NCBI GenBank assembly: GCA_007449985.2
Contig: VIIQ02000310.1
Location: 22,798-86,797, forward strand
Reading direction: 5' to 3'
DNA from: Desmodesmus armatus
Lineage: Eukaryota; Chlorophyta; Chlorophyceae; Sphaeropleales; Scenedesmaceae
Length of the DNA: 64,000 bases
The notes under the pieces were generated by a model that worked only from the letters and a program-made list of their open reading frames with translations, was not told the origin of the DNA and searched no databases. A program made the translations under genes and the position numbers. Positions 1-9,618 of the stretch are shown piece by piece (the first letter of the stretch is position 1; each line of letters opens with the position of its first letter).

Positions 1-626
1 GGAAGGCCAGGACTGCCGTTCGTCGCTCTTGGCGGCCTGCTGTGGGTGGGGCATTGCTGCTGCTGGCTTTTGTTCCCATGCCCTTCCCCTTGCCGTGCCC
101 TGCTTACTGTGAGGATGAGCTGAAAGGTGCCTGGTGCTGATCTGCGCAGGAGGTCCAATGCTTGCGCCCCGCTGTCAACGACAGTGACTGTACAGGCAAC
201 ATGAGCAGCAGCACATGCCAGAGAACAGGGTGCAAGTCGGTGAGAGTCAGGTGATAGCGGGTAAGGGTCAACTAGTGTTGCAGCGCATGAAGGTGGCTGC
301 AAGCAACAGCAGCAGCGAAGCAGGGACGTGTCCAAATGCTGGTGACGGGCATGTTGGTTGTGAGCTGGGGCAGCACTCTGTGGACAGCAGCAGATGTGTT
401 ACTGTGCTATGAACACAGATTACATGCTGAAAAGGGCATGCTGGGGGCTCCTAGAAGCACCACTGCTGATGTGGAGCCAGCTCGCTGTTTTGGACCACAG
501 ACATCACCCCTGCTGACCACACCCACCTGCATAGTTGCACTTCCTGAGCAGGTTTCCAACAACAAACCGACTCAGTTGTTCATCATCCACGAGCAAGACG
601 TGGATGTTGTCGGGCAGCTGGGCCAT
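1..626 (-). CDS. Response-regulator receiver domain protein, pseudo-response-regulator-like (5' part, leaves window)
   Basis: Two exons join in phase: 527..626, starting at the ATG whose complement is 624-626, and 108..187. The donor after exon 1 is GTGGGT and after exon 2 GTAAGC. The start reads MAQLPDNIHVLLVDDEQLSR and the next exon carries VTVVDSGAQALDLLR. This is the beta1-alpha1-beta2-alpha2 part of a CheY-like receiver: the acidic pair is in LLVDDE, and the segment SRFVVGNLLRKCNY is typical of plant and algal PRR/TOC1-type receivers, which act in the circadian clock. The exon holding the phospho-acceptor position would lie beyond base 1, so true and pseudo-receivers cannot be told apart here. 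Output domains are unseen. A hybrid kinase or another receiver protein remains possible. Confidence 0.72.
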
Positions 627-1111
627 GGGTGTTGTGTGGCTGTGTGGCTCAGCTGCTGTGGTGGGTGAAGGAGCTCCAACCACCTCCAAGCAGTGCCACG
701 CTGCACATACGGAACACGCTAGTTACACCAACATCTCGGAACGCATCAGCAAACACACATGCCCAGGAGTCCGAGTCGACGATGTGGTGGGCAGAGCCAC
801 AGAGTCTCGGTTTGGCTGAAGGTCTTGTGTTTCGGTCCAGTCGTGTGTAGTCCAACCTCTAGCAATGCATGATGATAATATCTGGGCCTGCGGTTGGAAG
901 ATGTTATCTGTCACATGACAACAGCTGTCCTGCAGAACAGTATTCACATGGTTGGGGGCCTGGGTCACGGGGTAGCATGCTGTAGAAACTGGGAGGGGCT
1001 TCTCTTGGCCTACTCTGGTGCTTTATGCTTGAAGTTACCCTCGCTTCCACCACCATTTGCTTGTTTGCGGCAAACCCTCGTCGGCATTCAACGACTGCTG
1101 CTGCTGCTGCC
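627..1111. other. Upstream region of the receiver gene
   Basis: No supported gene was found here. It lies between the stop of the 1112-5330 minus-strand gene and the start of the receiver gene and presumably holds the receiver gene's promoter and the 3' UTR of its neighbour. No TATA-like element was recognised. Confidence 0.4.
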
Positions 1112-4100
1112 CTAGATGGCTACCTTCCTGCTGCTGTAATGAGCACTTTGCTGCTGCTGCTGCTGCTGTCCCTGCTGGCTGCTGCTCTGCGGCTGCCCGC
1201 CGTCTCTCGGCGGCTGCTGCTGCACAGCCTCCGAGCCTTCTTCCTGCTGCTGCTTCCAGGCTGGCGTGTGGTACCTCTTGTGAAGGTGCCGGTAGTGCTG
1301 GGCAAAAGCCTCGTTCTCCTTGGTGCACCGCAGAGTACCTGCAGCAGCAGCCGCAGCAGCAGCAGCACACCGCACACACCACTGTAAGCAAGCGCGCACC
1401 AGAGGCTTGAAGTCCAAAGATCATGCCTGCCTTACACACTGAACGCTGCTTTGCTGTGTACCACAGCCCTGCACGTCCCCAGCTAGCCCACCATCGCCTC
1501 CCAAAACTCCTCAGCTCCCCCCCCCCCCCCTCCCCCCATCCTCAGCTCGTTCCCCCTTCCCCCGTCCTCAGCTCCCCCCTCCCCTCCCCCCATCCTCAGC
1601 TCGTTCCCCCTTCCCCCCGTCCTCAGCTCCCCCCTCCCCCCCCCCCCATCCTCAGCTCCTCCCCCCTCCCCCCCCCCATCCTCAGCTACCCCCCCCCCCC
1701 CCCCCCCGCGTCCTCAGCTCCCCCCCCCCTCCCCCCGCCCCTCCCCCCCATCCTCAGCTCCTCCCCCCTTCCCCCCCCCCCCCCGTCCTCAGCTACTCCC
1801 TCCCGACATCCTCAGCTACATCTCCCCCCCAGCGTCCTCAGCTACCCCCCACCCCCAGCGCCTCAGCTACATCTCCCCCCCAGCGTCCTCAGCTACCCCC
1901 CACCCCCAGGGCCTCAGCTACCCCACCTCCCACATCCTCAGCTACTCCACCATCCCCCTACCCCACCCATCCCCCCTGGAGCTTACTGCCACCAGCTGGC
2001 CACAAACATACCCATAAGGCCCTCTCATGAAATGCGGAGCCCTGTCACTTACTGAGGTACATGTCCGCCATGGGGCTCAGGATGGCAGCAACGTAGAAAG
2101 GGCGCTCAGTCTGCACGAAAACATACGCCGCACGCACACATATACATGATTGTCCCAGTCGCCTACAGTCAGGCAGCTTACAGTGCAAGACAGCAGGGAT
2201 GCAGCACTGCTGCCTGCACAACACCCGGCTGCAGATATCTGCCTCTGTCGGACACACAGTGTGGCGCTGCATATGCACCCTGGCTGTTGGCACACTACTG
2301 CCACAGTGACGGACCACCGCAAGTCCTGCTCCCAAAATGATGTAACATAAGCATGCAGGTAGATGCATGACCTGTGCCACCAGCTGCGCAACACCAGCTG
2401 CCTCTGCTCAGGCCTGCTGCGATTGCAGTTTGTGTCCCGGGAGCTGTGCGTGGGGCCCAAGCTGTACTGCTGCATGGTAAGTCCTGCAGGACCCGCTGCT
2501 CGAAGCCACAGGGTGATCCTGTCACGCTAGGCCCGTCCCCAGGTCACCCACCTTGTACCGGAAGCAGATGGGTACTGTTAAGACAAGCCCACCTGCAGGC
2601 AGTGGCAGCCAACAACAAGCAATCACATGTTGGAGTCAATGAAACAGCAGAGTGATAGGTAATGTATTTTGTCTCCGTTCTTGCTAGCAGCATCAATTCA
2701 AGTCTGATGTAGAATCATTGCGTAAGAGCTTCATGCCCTTGTCACTCCAGAGTGACACTGCATTGCATGCAGCCTGCCAGGCAGCTATAGCTCGTGTGTG
2801 TGCTGCATGGACGCACCGATCGGGAAGTATTCTGCCAGGGGCTATAGCTTGGGTGTATGCTGTGTGGCTGCACCGATTGTGACGTATCCTGCCAGGCAGC
2901 TACAGCTCGTGTATGCTGTGTGGCCGCACCGACTGTGGAATATCCTGTCAAGCAGGTAAAGCTCGTGTGTATGCTGCACGGCCGCACCTATCGTGAAATA
3001 CCATCCGTTCTGCTCCAAGCAGTAGTCCAGGTTGTTCCTGAGCTCCTTGCCCTTCTCGTCAAGGAAACCTGGGGGCAGGGCTTGCAAGACGCGAACCCCT
3101 CTGTCATCCTTGCTGCCTGCTACCCCCATGGGCACCTGGTGCTGCTGATGGCTAGCACAGATGCACTTCTGGAATAGTGAGCTGATGTAGAAGGTGCTTT
3201 ATGTGGGCGTTTGACCTCCAATGAGTTGCTGCCTCTTGTCACAGCACTTTGACTGCTGCTGCTGCTGCTGCTGTGGGGTGATACTAGTGTGTCAGCGAGA
3301 GCTTCAGCTGTCACAACAGTGAATCAGAATGATAACAGATGAGGCAGGAGATTCGCTGAACTTGATCGATCAAGTTGACGAAGCATCAAAACTGCTGTTG
3401 GCAAGGAGTTTTTACATGACGAGTGAGCATGAACATGAAGTGACAACAGATGCTGGAAGTGGTGTGCAAGCTGCCAACATACTGGTCCATCAGCCACATC
3501 AGGGCCGCTTCCTTGCATGCACGGCAAAAAAATATCTGGTAGTACAACTCGATCAATTCCTGTAGGGAACAAAGTAACGTGCACCAGCTGGATGTGACGC
3601 CTCAGCAGCCCCAGCATGCAACACCTGCTGACTGGAGAAACTACACCAACCAGAACAGGCAGGGTGCAATTGGTGTGCGACCAGTAGGGAACAGCAAGCA
3701 CACTGCGCCACATGAGCCGCATCACACGGACACACCCTTGTAGTGTACAAAGCTGCAAGCCAGGCAGGCAAAAGGCGCCCCCTGGCTGCATTCCCAAACA
3801 AAGCCCGCAACTGCACATAGGCGTGCGGAACCCCTCCCTTTGACGGCTGCATTGTGCTGCTGCTTTAACTGTCAGCGGCAAGCACTTTGTACATTGTGGT
3901 TGCTGCGTAACATACAGCAGAGGATAAGGCTCCATACGAACTTCAACGAAAGTGCGCTAGGGCACACAACAAGGCACTTGCAGAATCAGGAGACACAGAC
4001 AAGCACAAGCACAACACTGTTGGGAAACATAATGCAGCCCGGCCCCCAACCGCCAACAATGCAGCATACACATACACGGCTGTAGGGAAACCACACACCC

Positions 4101-5330
4101 ACACATAAGACCGACAAGCACCTAGCAACAGCACCAGCCACACAACATATGCACCATGCAACACACTCAAGGGGTGATCCCATGACTCAACATAGGGTCC
4201 TGAAAGAAGTGCCCACAAAGACGCCCAAAAAAAGCCAACCAACAAACTTATAGCCAGGTAACATCCCCACATCTTGCAGGGGCCCTAACCAAAAAAACCA
4301 CCGCAACTGCCTCCCCATCCGCCTGCTCCAATTTTGTTGACACAGCGCCCTGCAGCTGCTGTCGTGTACAGGCTACCACACACATCATTAGCACTCTGTG
4401 TGCACACATGGCAAACTGCACGAACAAGCGCCGGGACCCCGTGTAGATGCGACAAAGCCATATACAGGCAGCGGGGTTCTGGTGCTGCTGCCTTAACCCA
4501 GTCAAGCAGCAGCTCTACCCCGCTATCCCACTCGGTTAGACATCGGTAACAGCCATAAACACAGCTGCCACTCACTCTCTGAGCAATGGCACGGCATCAC
4601 ACAATGGGTGAGACACCCGGAGAGAGCCAAACCTGCCGCGGGCTCTTGCTAGCTGCACAGCCGCCTGTGTGAATGTGGGCCCACGGGGGTTGCGAAAACC
4701 TCAGCAGGGCGTAAACCCTAGGCCCAGGCCGCATCCACTGCCACCCCTTTGCTCAACTCATGTCAAATGCACGACGACAACGCGCCAGTAAAACTGTGCC
4801 CGCCGCTGCCATTCAAACACCAGCACATGCACATCCCCTCTCGACCACAGAACAACCGGGTACTTGCTGGTAACACGGGCATGACACACACGTGCACATG
4901 TCTGCAGCAAGGACCGACACAACTCTCTTTGGGTTCTACCACCACCAAAGCACCCCACTGCCACCCTCTTGCGCATGCATATCATGACAATTGCGCATGC
5001 ATATTATGACAATTGCGCATGCATATCATGACAATTGCGCATGCATATCATGACAACAAGAGCTGTGCTGGCCTGAGCGGCAGCCTGCATGCGCCATAAA
5101 GAAGCTGATGTTGGCTTTTCACCGAACAAACTGCGACTGTATGGCCTCCTGAATAGTGTTACTGCCAGGGGGTCTGCAGACACCAAAAGCATACAGCCGC
5201 GGTCCAGCACATGCATAAACTTCCACCCCAGCCTGAACTCAGCAGGGGTGTTAGGCGATAGATGCGTGCGGAAGGGCCCGACAATGACCAGCACCAAACC
5301 CTGCCAAAGCAGCATATGCACCATTCGTCA
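1112..5330 (-). CDS. Unidentified multi-exon protein gene
   Basis: The 3' half forms a phase-consistent chain: 3400s..3559, 2988..3168, 2395..2483, 2053..2110 and 1112..1338, ending in a stop at 1112. Joined, it reads through ELIELYYQIFF, KCICASHQQHQVPMGV, EQNGWYFTIGLTMQQYSLGP, RQLTERPFYVAAILSPMADM and YLSTLRCTKENEAFAQHYR. A poly-Q/S tail follows. Further upstream, probable exons lie near 4420-4510 (ELLLDWVKAAAPEPRCLYM) and 5170-5310 (GWKFMHVLDRGCMLLVSADP). The 5' end is not resolved. The clean phase joins and non-repetitive composition argue that this is a real gene. I do not recognise the family, and no function is proposed. A C-rich minisatellite occupies the intron 1339-2052, and the intron at 2742-2987 contains repeated copies of the donor-side sequence of the 2988..3168 exon. 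Confidence 0.55.
1511..1975. repeat. C-rich minisatellite inside an intron
   Basis: About 18 units of a C-tract followed by TCCTCAGCT (variable C length, some units reading ACATCCTCAGCTAC). It lies wholly in the last intron of the minus-strand gene. The strands could form i-motif and G-quadruplex structures. Tract lengths in the assembly are probably unreliable. Confidence 0.85.
4972..5055. repeat. Tandem repeat, about 22-bp unit, four copies
   Basis: The unit GCGCATGCATATCATGACAA is repeated four times with one base change (ATATTATGAC in the second). Each unit holds the palindrome GCATGC/ATGCAT. It lies in or beside an intron of the unidentified minus-strand gene. Confidence 0.85.
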
Positions 5331-5739
5331 GGGCTGCAGAAGCACAACCCTTGTGAGCTGAAAGAGGGCTGAAAACCACACTGCAGTCATCCTAAGCCTG
5401 TGCCCACCGCACAGCAGGCCTACAACATGTACGAGCCATAGCTACAGGCGCAGCAGGCCCACAACCGCACAGCAGGAACCAGCCGCAGCCACAGCTGCAG
5501 TAGCCATGTTCCCAAGGCCACAACAGCACCATACACCCTGCCTGGATTGCAGCTGGCAGGCATGACTGAACGAGCACGTGGCTGGCACTCAAATACCACA
5601 AAACAGCACCAACCACTCTGCCTAAAATGCAGCAGGCAGGCACGAATGGACGACCAAAGCTGGCTGGGCATCAAATCACCACCAACTGACACCGCTGACA
5701 ACAGACAGATGGCAGGCACGGACCGGTGTAGCTGGGCCT

Positions 5740-6595
5740 TCACACTGCATAGTTGCCCGGACGCACCCCCACTGTCAACCAGCAATCCCTGTAAGGACCG
5801 CTGCTGATGCGCTCCAGCACAAAAGTGAAGGTGTAGCACTGCATGTGACGCTCCCTGCTGCCATCTGTGCTGCTGCTGCTGCTGGTGGTGCGCTTTTTGC
5901 TGCTTGCGAGCACTTCGATGGCTTGCACGGCGCGGTTGGGTGTCCTGGAGGCGGGAAACACCTGCGGCATCCAGGGAATGCACGAGAGTGTGAGCATAGA
6001 GGTGCAGACTTGAGGTTTGGTTTTGGGGTTGGGATGGCCAGCCATACACACCATGCACACAGCCTGACACCCCCAATCATGGTAGCATTGTGCTGAAGGA
6101 AGCTTTGCTGACCATGAGACAGCCTCCTCTACGGTAGTCAGTACAAGCAATGCTTGGCAGCTCAAGGGCCGCCCAATGTTGGCCGCCTTGATTTGACGAT
6201 GCCAGTTTGACAGACATGCCCTATTGCCAGATCAGGATCCATGATGTGTCCGGTCATATAATACTTACCATGTTGCCACAAGCCCTCCAGCTGTCACAGC
6301 CCAGTAGAGGTGCATACGTGCTGGAGTGAAGTTCAGCTGCAAACTCCTGTGGTGTCAACCACACCTCCCGAGCACCCCCCCCCCCAAAAAACATAACCCA
6401 CACACCGCCCCCCCCCCCTCTCCCCCCCCCCCCCCCCCCCCGGGGCCTGCCATGCTGCTCACCATGTTGCCGCATGCCCTCCAGCTATCACAGCCCAGTA
6501 GAGGTGCATATGTGCTGGAGTGAAGCTCAGCTGCAAACTCCTGTGGTGTCAACCACACCTCCCGAGCTCCCCAGCTACGCACCCGCGTCTGGCTA

Positions 6596-6636
<41 letters not shown>

Positions 6637-6667
6637 GCCACCGTCACTGCTGCCACTACTGCTGCCA

Positions 6668-6724
<57 letters not shown>

Positions 6725-8023
6725 GCCTTGCTGCTGGTGCTGCCGCGCCTGTTGAAGCGTGGGGTGGGTAGGGGGATGCTTGTGCTGGCGTCAATGCCGC
6801 CTTGGAGGGCTGCTGCTGCGACAAGCTCCTCACACTGATACGGCTTGGCAAAGGCCAGCTGCAATGAAATGCAGCGAGATGCAGATGCAACAGATGGGTG
6901 TGGAGTCAGCATGGGTGCATGTATACGAGGCACTGGTGAGGACCTCGGCCATCAATTCTGGAGTCCGCATGTGTACACCTGCGTCCAGCTCAAGCCAGCC
7001 GTTGAGCCACAGTGCATCCATCTGTGCTGCCACTACTGCAGTGCTGCTCCCGTCCCTAACCCACCCGCATACCCCCCCCCCCAAACCAACAATCAAGACA
7101 TTCCCAGCGGGGCACTCACCGCCGTGTGCACGCCTGCGTCCGGCTCGGGCCAGTCGTTGATCTGCAGTGCATCCATCTGTGCCGCCACTGCTGCAGTGGG
7201 TGGCTCCAGGGGGCTGGGCCTCCTGTGCTGCAGGGGGGCCTTCAGGGAGAGGGCATTGATGTGCTGCGCGAATTCAGATGCCAGCTGGTCTCCCCCATCT
7301 GCACAGAAAGAGTTGAATGCAAGTGGTTGAGAGTGAGGAAGTGACGTGAGGAACGAAAACAGTGGACAAAGCCTGCATGCAAAGGATGGCTCAGATTGTG
7401 GTTGCCTCAATGAGGCAAGTGCGCGCAGATTGAGGGACCCGTTGTCAGGAAGCACCACCTCGGGGGGATGTGGTGTTAACTGAGACCCCTGACTCCCATC
7501 TGCTACTGTCGCTGCTGGTAAGAGTGCAGCCCCTGAAGGTGGTGGTTGCCTTTCAGGCGGCAGAATCAGTGCCCGAACCTCACAGGCAGTCTGCAGATCT
7601 CTACTTGGATCCTGCTGCTTATCGGCCTGGTGTGATCCCACTGCGTATGGTCCAGAAACTGCATGCCTTAATGCATCACGTGTCTGCTGCACACCACCTG
7701 CTGCTCCTGCCGATTGCAAAACTGGCTCCGTGGGTGGCTTCATAGGTGCATTGACCCAACACAAGCAGATTGCGCAGCTGCTGCTTCCATAGCTGCAACA
7801 TACACGCCATGTTCACAAGGTATGATAACACTGACTGCTCACCGACATCCTGCAGGCCTCCTTGATCCATGAATGCTTGGGAGCGCTGTAGCCGTGGGAC
7901 TTGCTCCCTCCTGTGCCGGGGTAGGTGCACAGGGCATGCCTGCGGCCTCTGCTGCTGTTTGCTGGCCATAAATGGCTGCGAGGTGTTACGCATGGCTGGT
8001 GTGGTGCACTGGAAGCACCTCAT
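5740..8023 (-). CDS. Conserved-looking protein of unknown function (possible small alpha+beta domain)
   Basis: Three downstream exons join in phase: 7120..7298 (donor GTGAGT), 6463..6858 (donor GTGAGC) and 5740..5961 with stop. Joined, they give DALQINDWPEPDAGVHTA, LAFAKPYQCEELVAAAALQG, a long Ser-rich insert from a CTG run, EVWLTPQEFAAELHSSTY, GCDSWRACGNM, VFPASRTPNRAVQAIEVL and YTFTFVLERISSGPYRDCW with end TVGVRPGNYAV. The 5' exon probably starts with the ATG at 8023 and ends near 7843; it is basic and Ser/Gln-rich and could be a transit peptide. The next exon within 7300-7780 is not resolved in phase. The order of motifs recalls NTF2-like small domains such as DUF4864, but this is a weak impression. 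The gene is divergent from ENY2. Confidence 0.6.
6276..6385 (-). repeat. Second copy of the 3' half of the 6463..6858 exon
   Basis: Bases 6276-6385 repeat 6457-6571, including the donor (GTAAGT here, GTGAGC in the other copy) and the coding segment for QEFAAELHSSTYAPLLGCD. The copy keeps an AG acceptor inside ACACCACAG. It could be an alternative exon or a dead duplicate. Confidence 0.8.
6597..6722. repeat. CTG/CAG trinucleotide runs in a coding exon
   Basis: Two long, slightly interrupted CTG runs. On the coding (minus) strand they give the poly-Ser insert of the 5740-8023 gene. Similar runs occur throughout the window (for example 26270-26345, 26425-26475, 29766-29812, 49376-49420, 52200-52262, 52492-52553). 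Confidence 0.9.
6970..7043 (-). repeat. Degenerate copy of the 7120..7298 exon
   Basis: This stretch parallels 7124-7200 and encodes a diverged version of the same peptide (MDALWLNGWLELDAGVH against MDALQINDWPEPDAGVH). It sits in the intron immediately downstream of the exon that it copies. Confidence 0.75.
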
Positions 8024-8369
8024 CTTGCTGTACACGCACGCCCTACTGCTGAACAGATGGCTAGGATCAGCAGAGCACAGACAACAGCCTGGAGAGCGCC
8101 AGCGTTTGTCGAGGGACTGGCGGTGTACAACGAAGAAAGAAAGTTGCGGAGAGAGTCGACACCGCTGCTAAAAGCTTCCTTGGAGGGCGATGACGTTGCG
8201 AAACAAATATGTGAGGGAATCGTAAGAGAAAGAGGAGATTGTGATGTGATGTATACTGGGAACGTTTGAGAGACGGATTGTCGTTGGTTGTGAACGTGCC
8301 TGCGCTTTGCTTGCATTCTACCTCCGTCTGATCTGCTGCCTCAGTAACACACATGTGCCCAGCAGGAAA
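8024..8369. promoter_or_regulatory. Short divergent intergenic region (bidirectional promoter candidate)
   Basis: 346 bp separate the likely ATG of the minus-strand gene at 8023 from the ENY2 ATG at 8370. A plus-strand reading frame, ATG 8058 to 8269, is open here, but it has no recognisable features and probably lies in the ENY2 leader. No canonical TATA box was seen. Confidence 0.4.
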
Positions 8370-9013
8370 ATGAGCGCAGAAAGTGACCTAGAGGCGAAGA
8401 TCAGGCATCATGTAGGTATCATGCCCTCATGACCTCAGCAGCAGCCGTGAGGAGTCTATCTTGCAGCTGTCAGGCTGAAACTGCTGCTGTACGCAACCTC
8501 TTGCCCCCTCCTGCCCATAGCTGATCCACTCTGGAGAGCGTGAGAGGCTGAAGCAGCTGCTGAGAGACAAGCTGACGGAGTGTGGCTGGAGGGACGAGGT
8601 CAAGCAACGCTGCAGAGGTGTGTGCTGGCGCAAGCAACATGCCTTCACTGGATGAGACAGGGCGGCAGAGTCCTGCAAGGGGCAGCCATGACAGCAGGTT
8701 TGGGAGAAGAAGCAGTGCAGCAGCAGCAGCAGCAGCATCCAGCATCAGCGCGCGTGAGTTTCTGTGTACCCACAGACCCTCGCCCTCACCACTGCCTTTG
8801 CAACCCCCCACCCCAACCCCCATACACACGTACAACTCATGTGTCAACACCCACCCTCTCTCTGCTGCAGAGTACCTGGCCAGCCGTGGGCCTGAGAATG
8901 TAACAGCAGACGAGATAGTGCGCCACGTGCGGCCCGAGGGGCGTGCCGCAGTCCCAGACAACGTTAAGGCCGAGCTGCTCACACGCATCAAGGCATTCAT
9001 ACTGCAGCTCTGA
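8370..9013 (+). CDS. ENY2: ENY2/Sus1, transcription and mRNA export factor
   Basis: Exons 8370..8411, 8521..8617 and 8871..9013 join in phase to a 93-residue protein, the usual size for ENY2/Sus1. The donors are GTAGGT and GTGTGT, and both acceptors end in AG. The protein starts [14 protein letters not shown] and contains [20 protein letters not shown] followed by [19 protein letters not shown] and [20 protein letters not shown]. These match the family's signature of amphipathic helices (GERERLKELL, ECGWKD, GRALVPDSVKKELLQRI). ENY2 belongs to the SAGA deubiquitinase module, where it works with Sgf11/Ubp8-type partners, and to the TREX-2 complex, linking transcription with mRNA export. No key region is missing. 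It is followed on the same strand by RMC1, 605 bp downstream. Confidence 0.93.
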
Positions 9014-9618
9014 CCACCCACAGCCTCCGCTGTAGCTGCACCCCCCTGCAGCTTCAGGATCATCCTGCAGCAGCAGCAACCCTGTCAGCCCCTGCAGCCT
9101 ACTGCAGTCTCTGCTGGGGCCCCAATAGCAGCTCTCAGCAACCCCCGCAGTCTCTCGTCCTGCTGCTTTAGGACTTTACAGCAGCAGCAGCAGCCAGCCT
9201 GTCAGCGCCTGCAGCACACTGCAGACCCTGCTGGGGTCTTGAGTTTGAGGTTGAAAAAGTTCACTAGTCAGCCTGCAGGAGTCTCTGCTGCAGGCGTCAG
9301 CACCTGCAGCCCCCTGCGGGAGCCTGCAGCTGCCAGCTTCCATTGCTGCAGCTGCCAGCCTTTCCAGCCCGCAGCCCAGCCCCTGTACAGCCTGCAGGGC
9401 AGGCTGCTGCAGCCCTCCCTCCTCTCCTCCTCCCTTGTCCTCTGCATAAGCACAGCCACACATTAGGCAGGTCCAGCAGCAACCCAGCCTCCAATAGCCG
9501 CCAGCACTTCCGTTGCAGCAGCAGGAGCAGCCGCAGCCGCTGTCGCAGCAGCAGCAGCCGCAGCCGCCGCTAGCAGCCGCCGCAGCCGTCGCTAGCAGCA
9601 GCCGCTGCAGCCGCCGCC
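9014..9618 (+). other. ENY2-RMC1 spacer and RMC1 leader
   Basis: A GC-rich stretch full of CAG and GCC trinucleotides, with no convincing ORF. The end, CGCCGCCATGG, gives a strong start context for RMC1. The short repeated phrase CTGCAGCCCCTGCAG recurs several times between 9030 and 9420. Confidence 0.5.

Noticed and set aside
2374..2490. A plus-strand exon ending in a perfect GTAAGT donor at 2477
   Set aside because: The same bases are the start of minus-strand exon 2395..2483, which joins in phase to exons on both sides. The GTAAGT is the complement of ACTTAC inside that exon.
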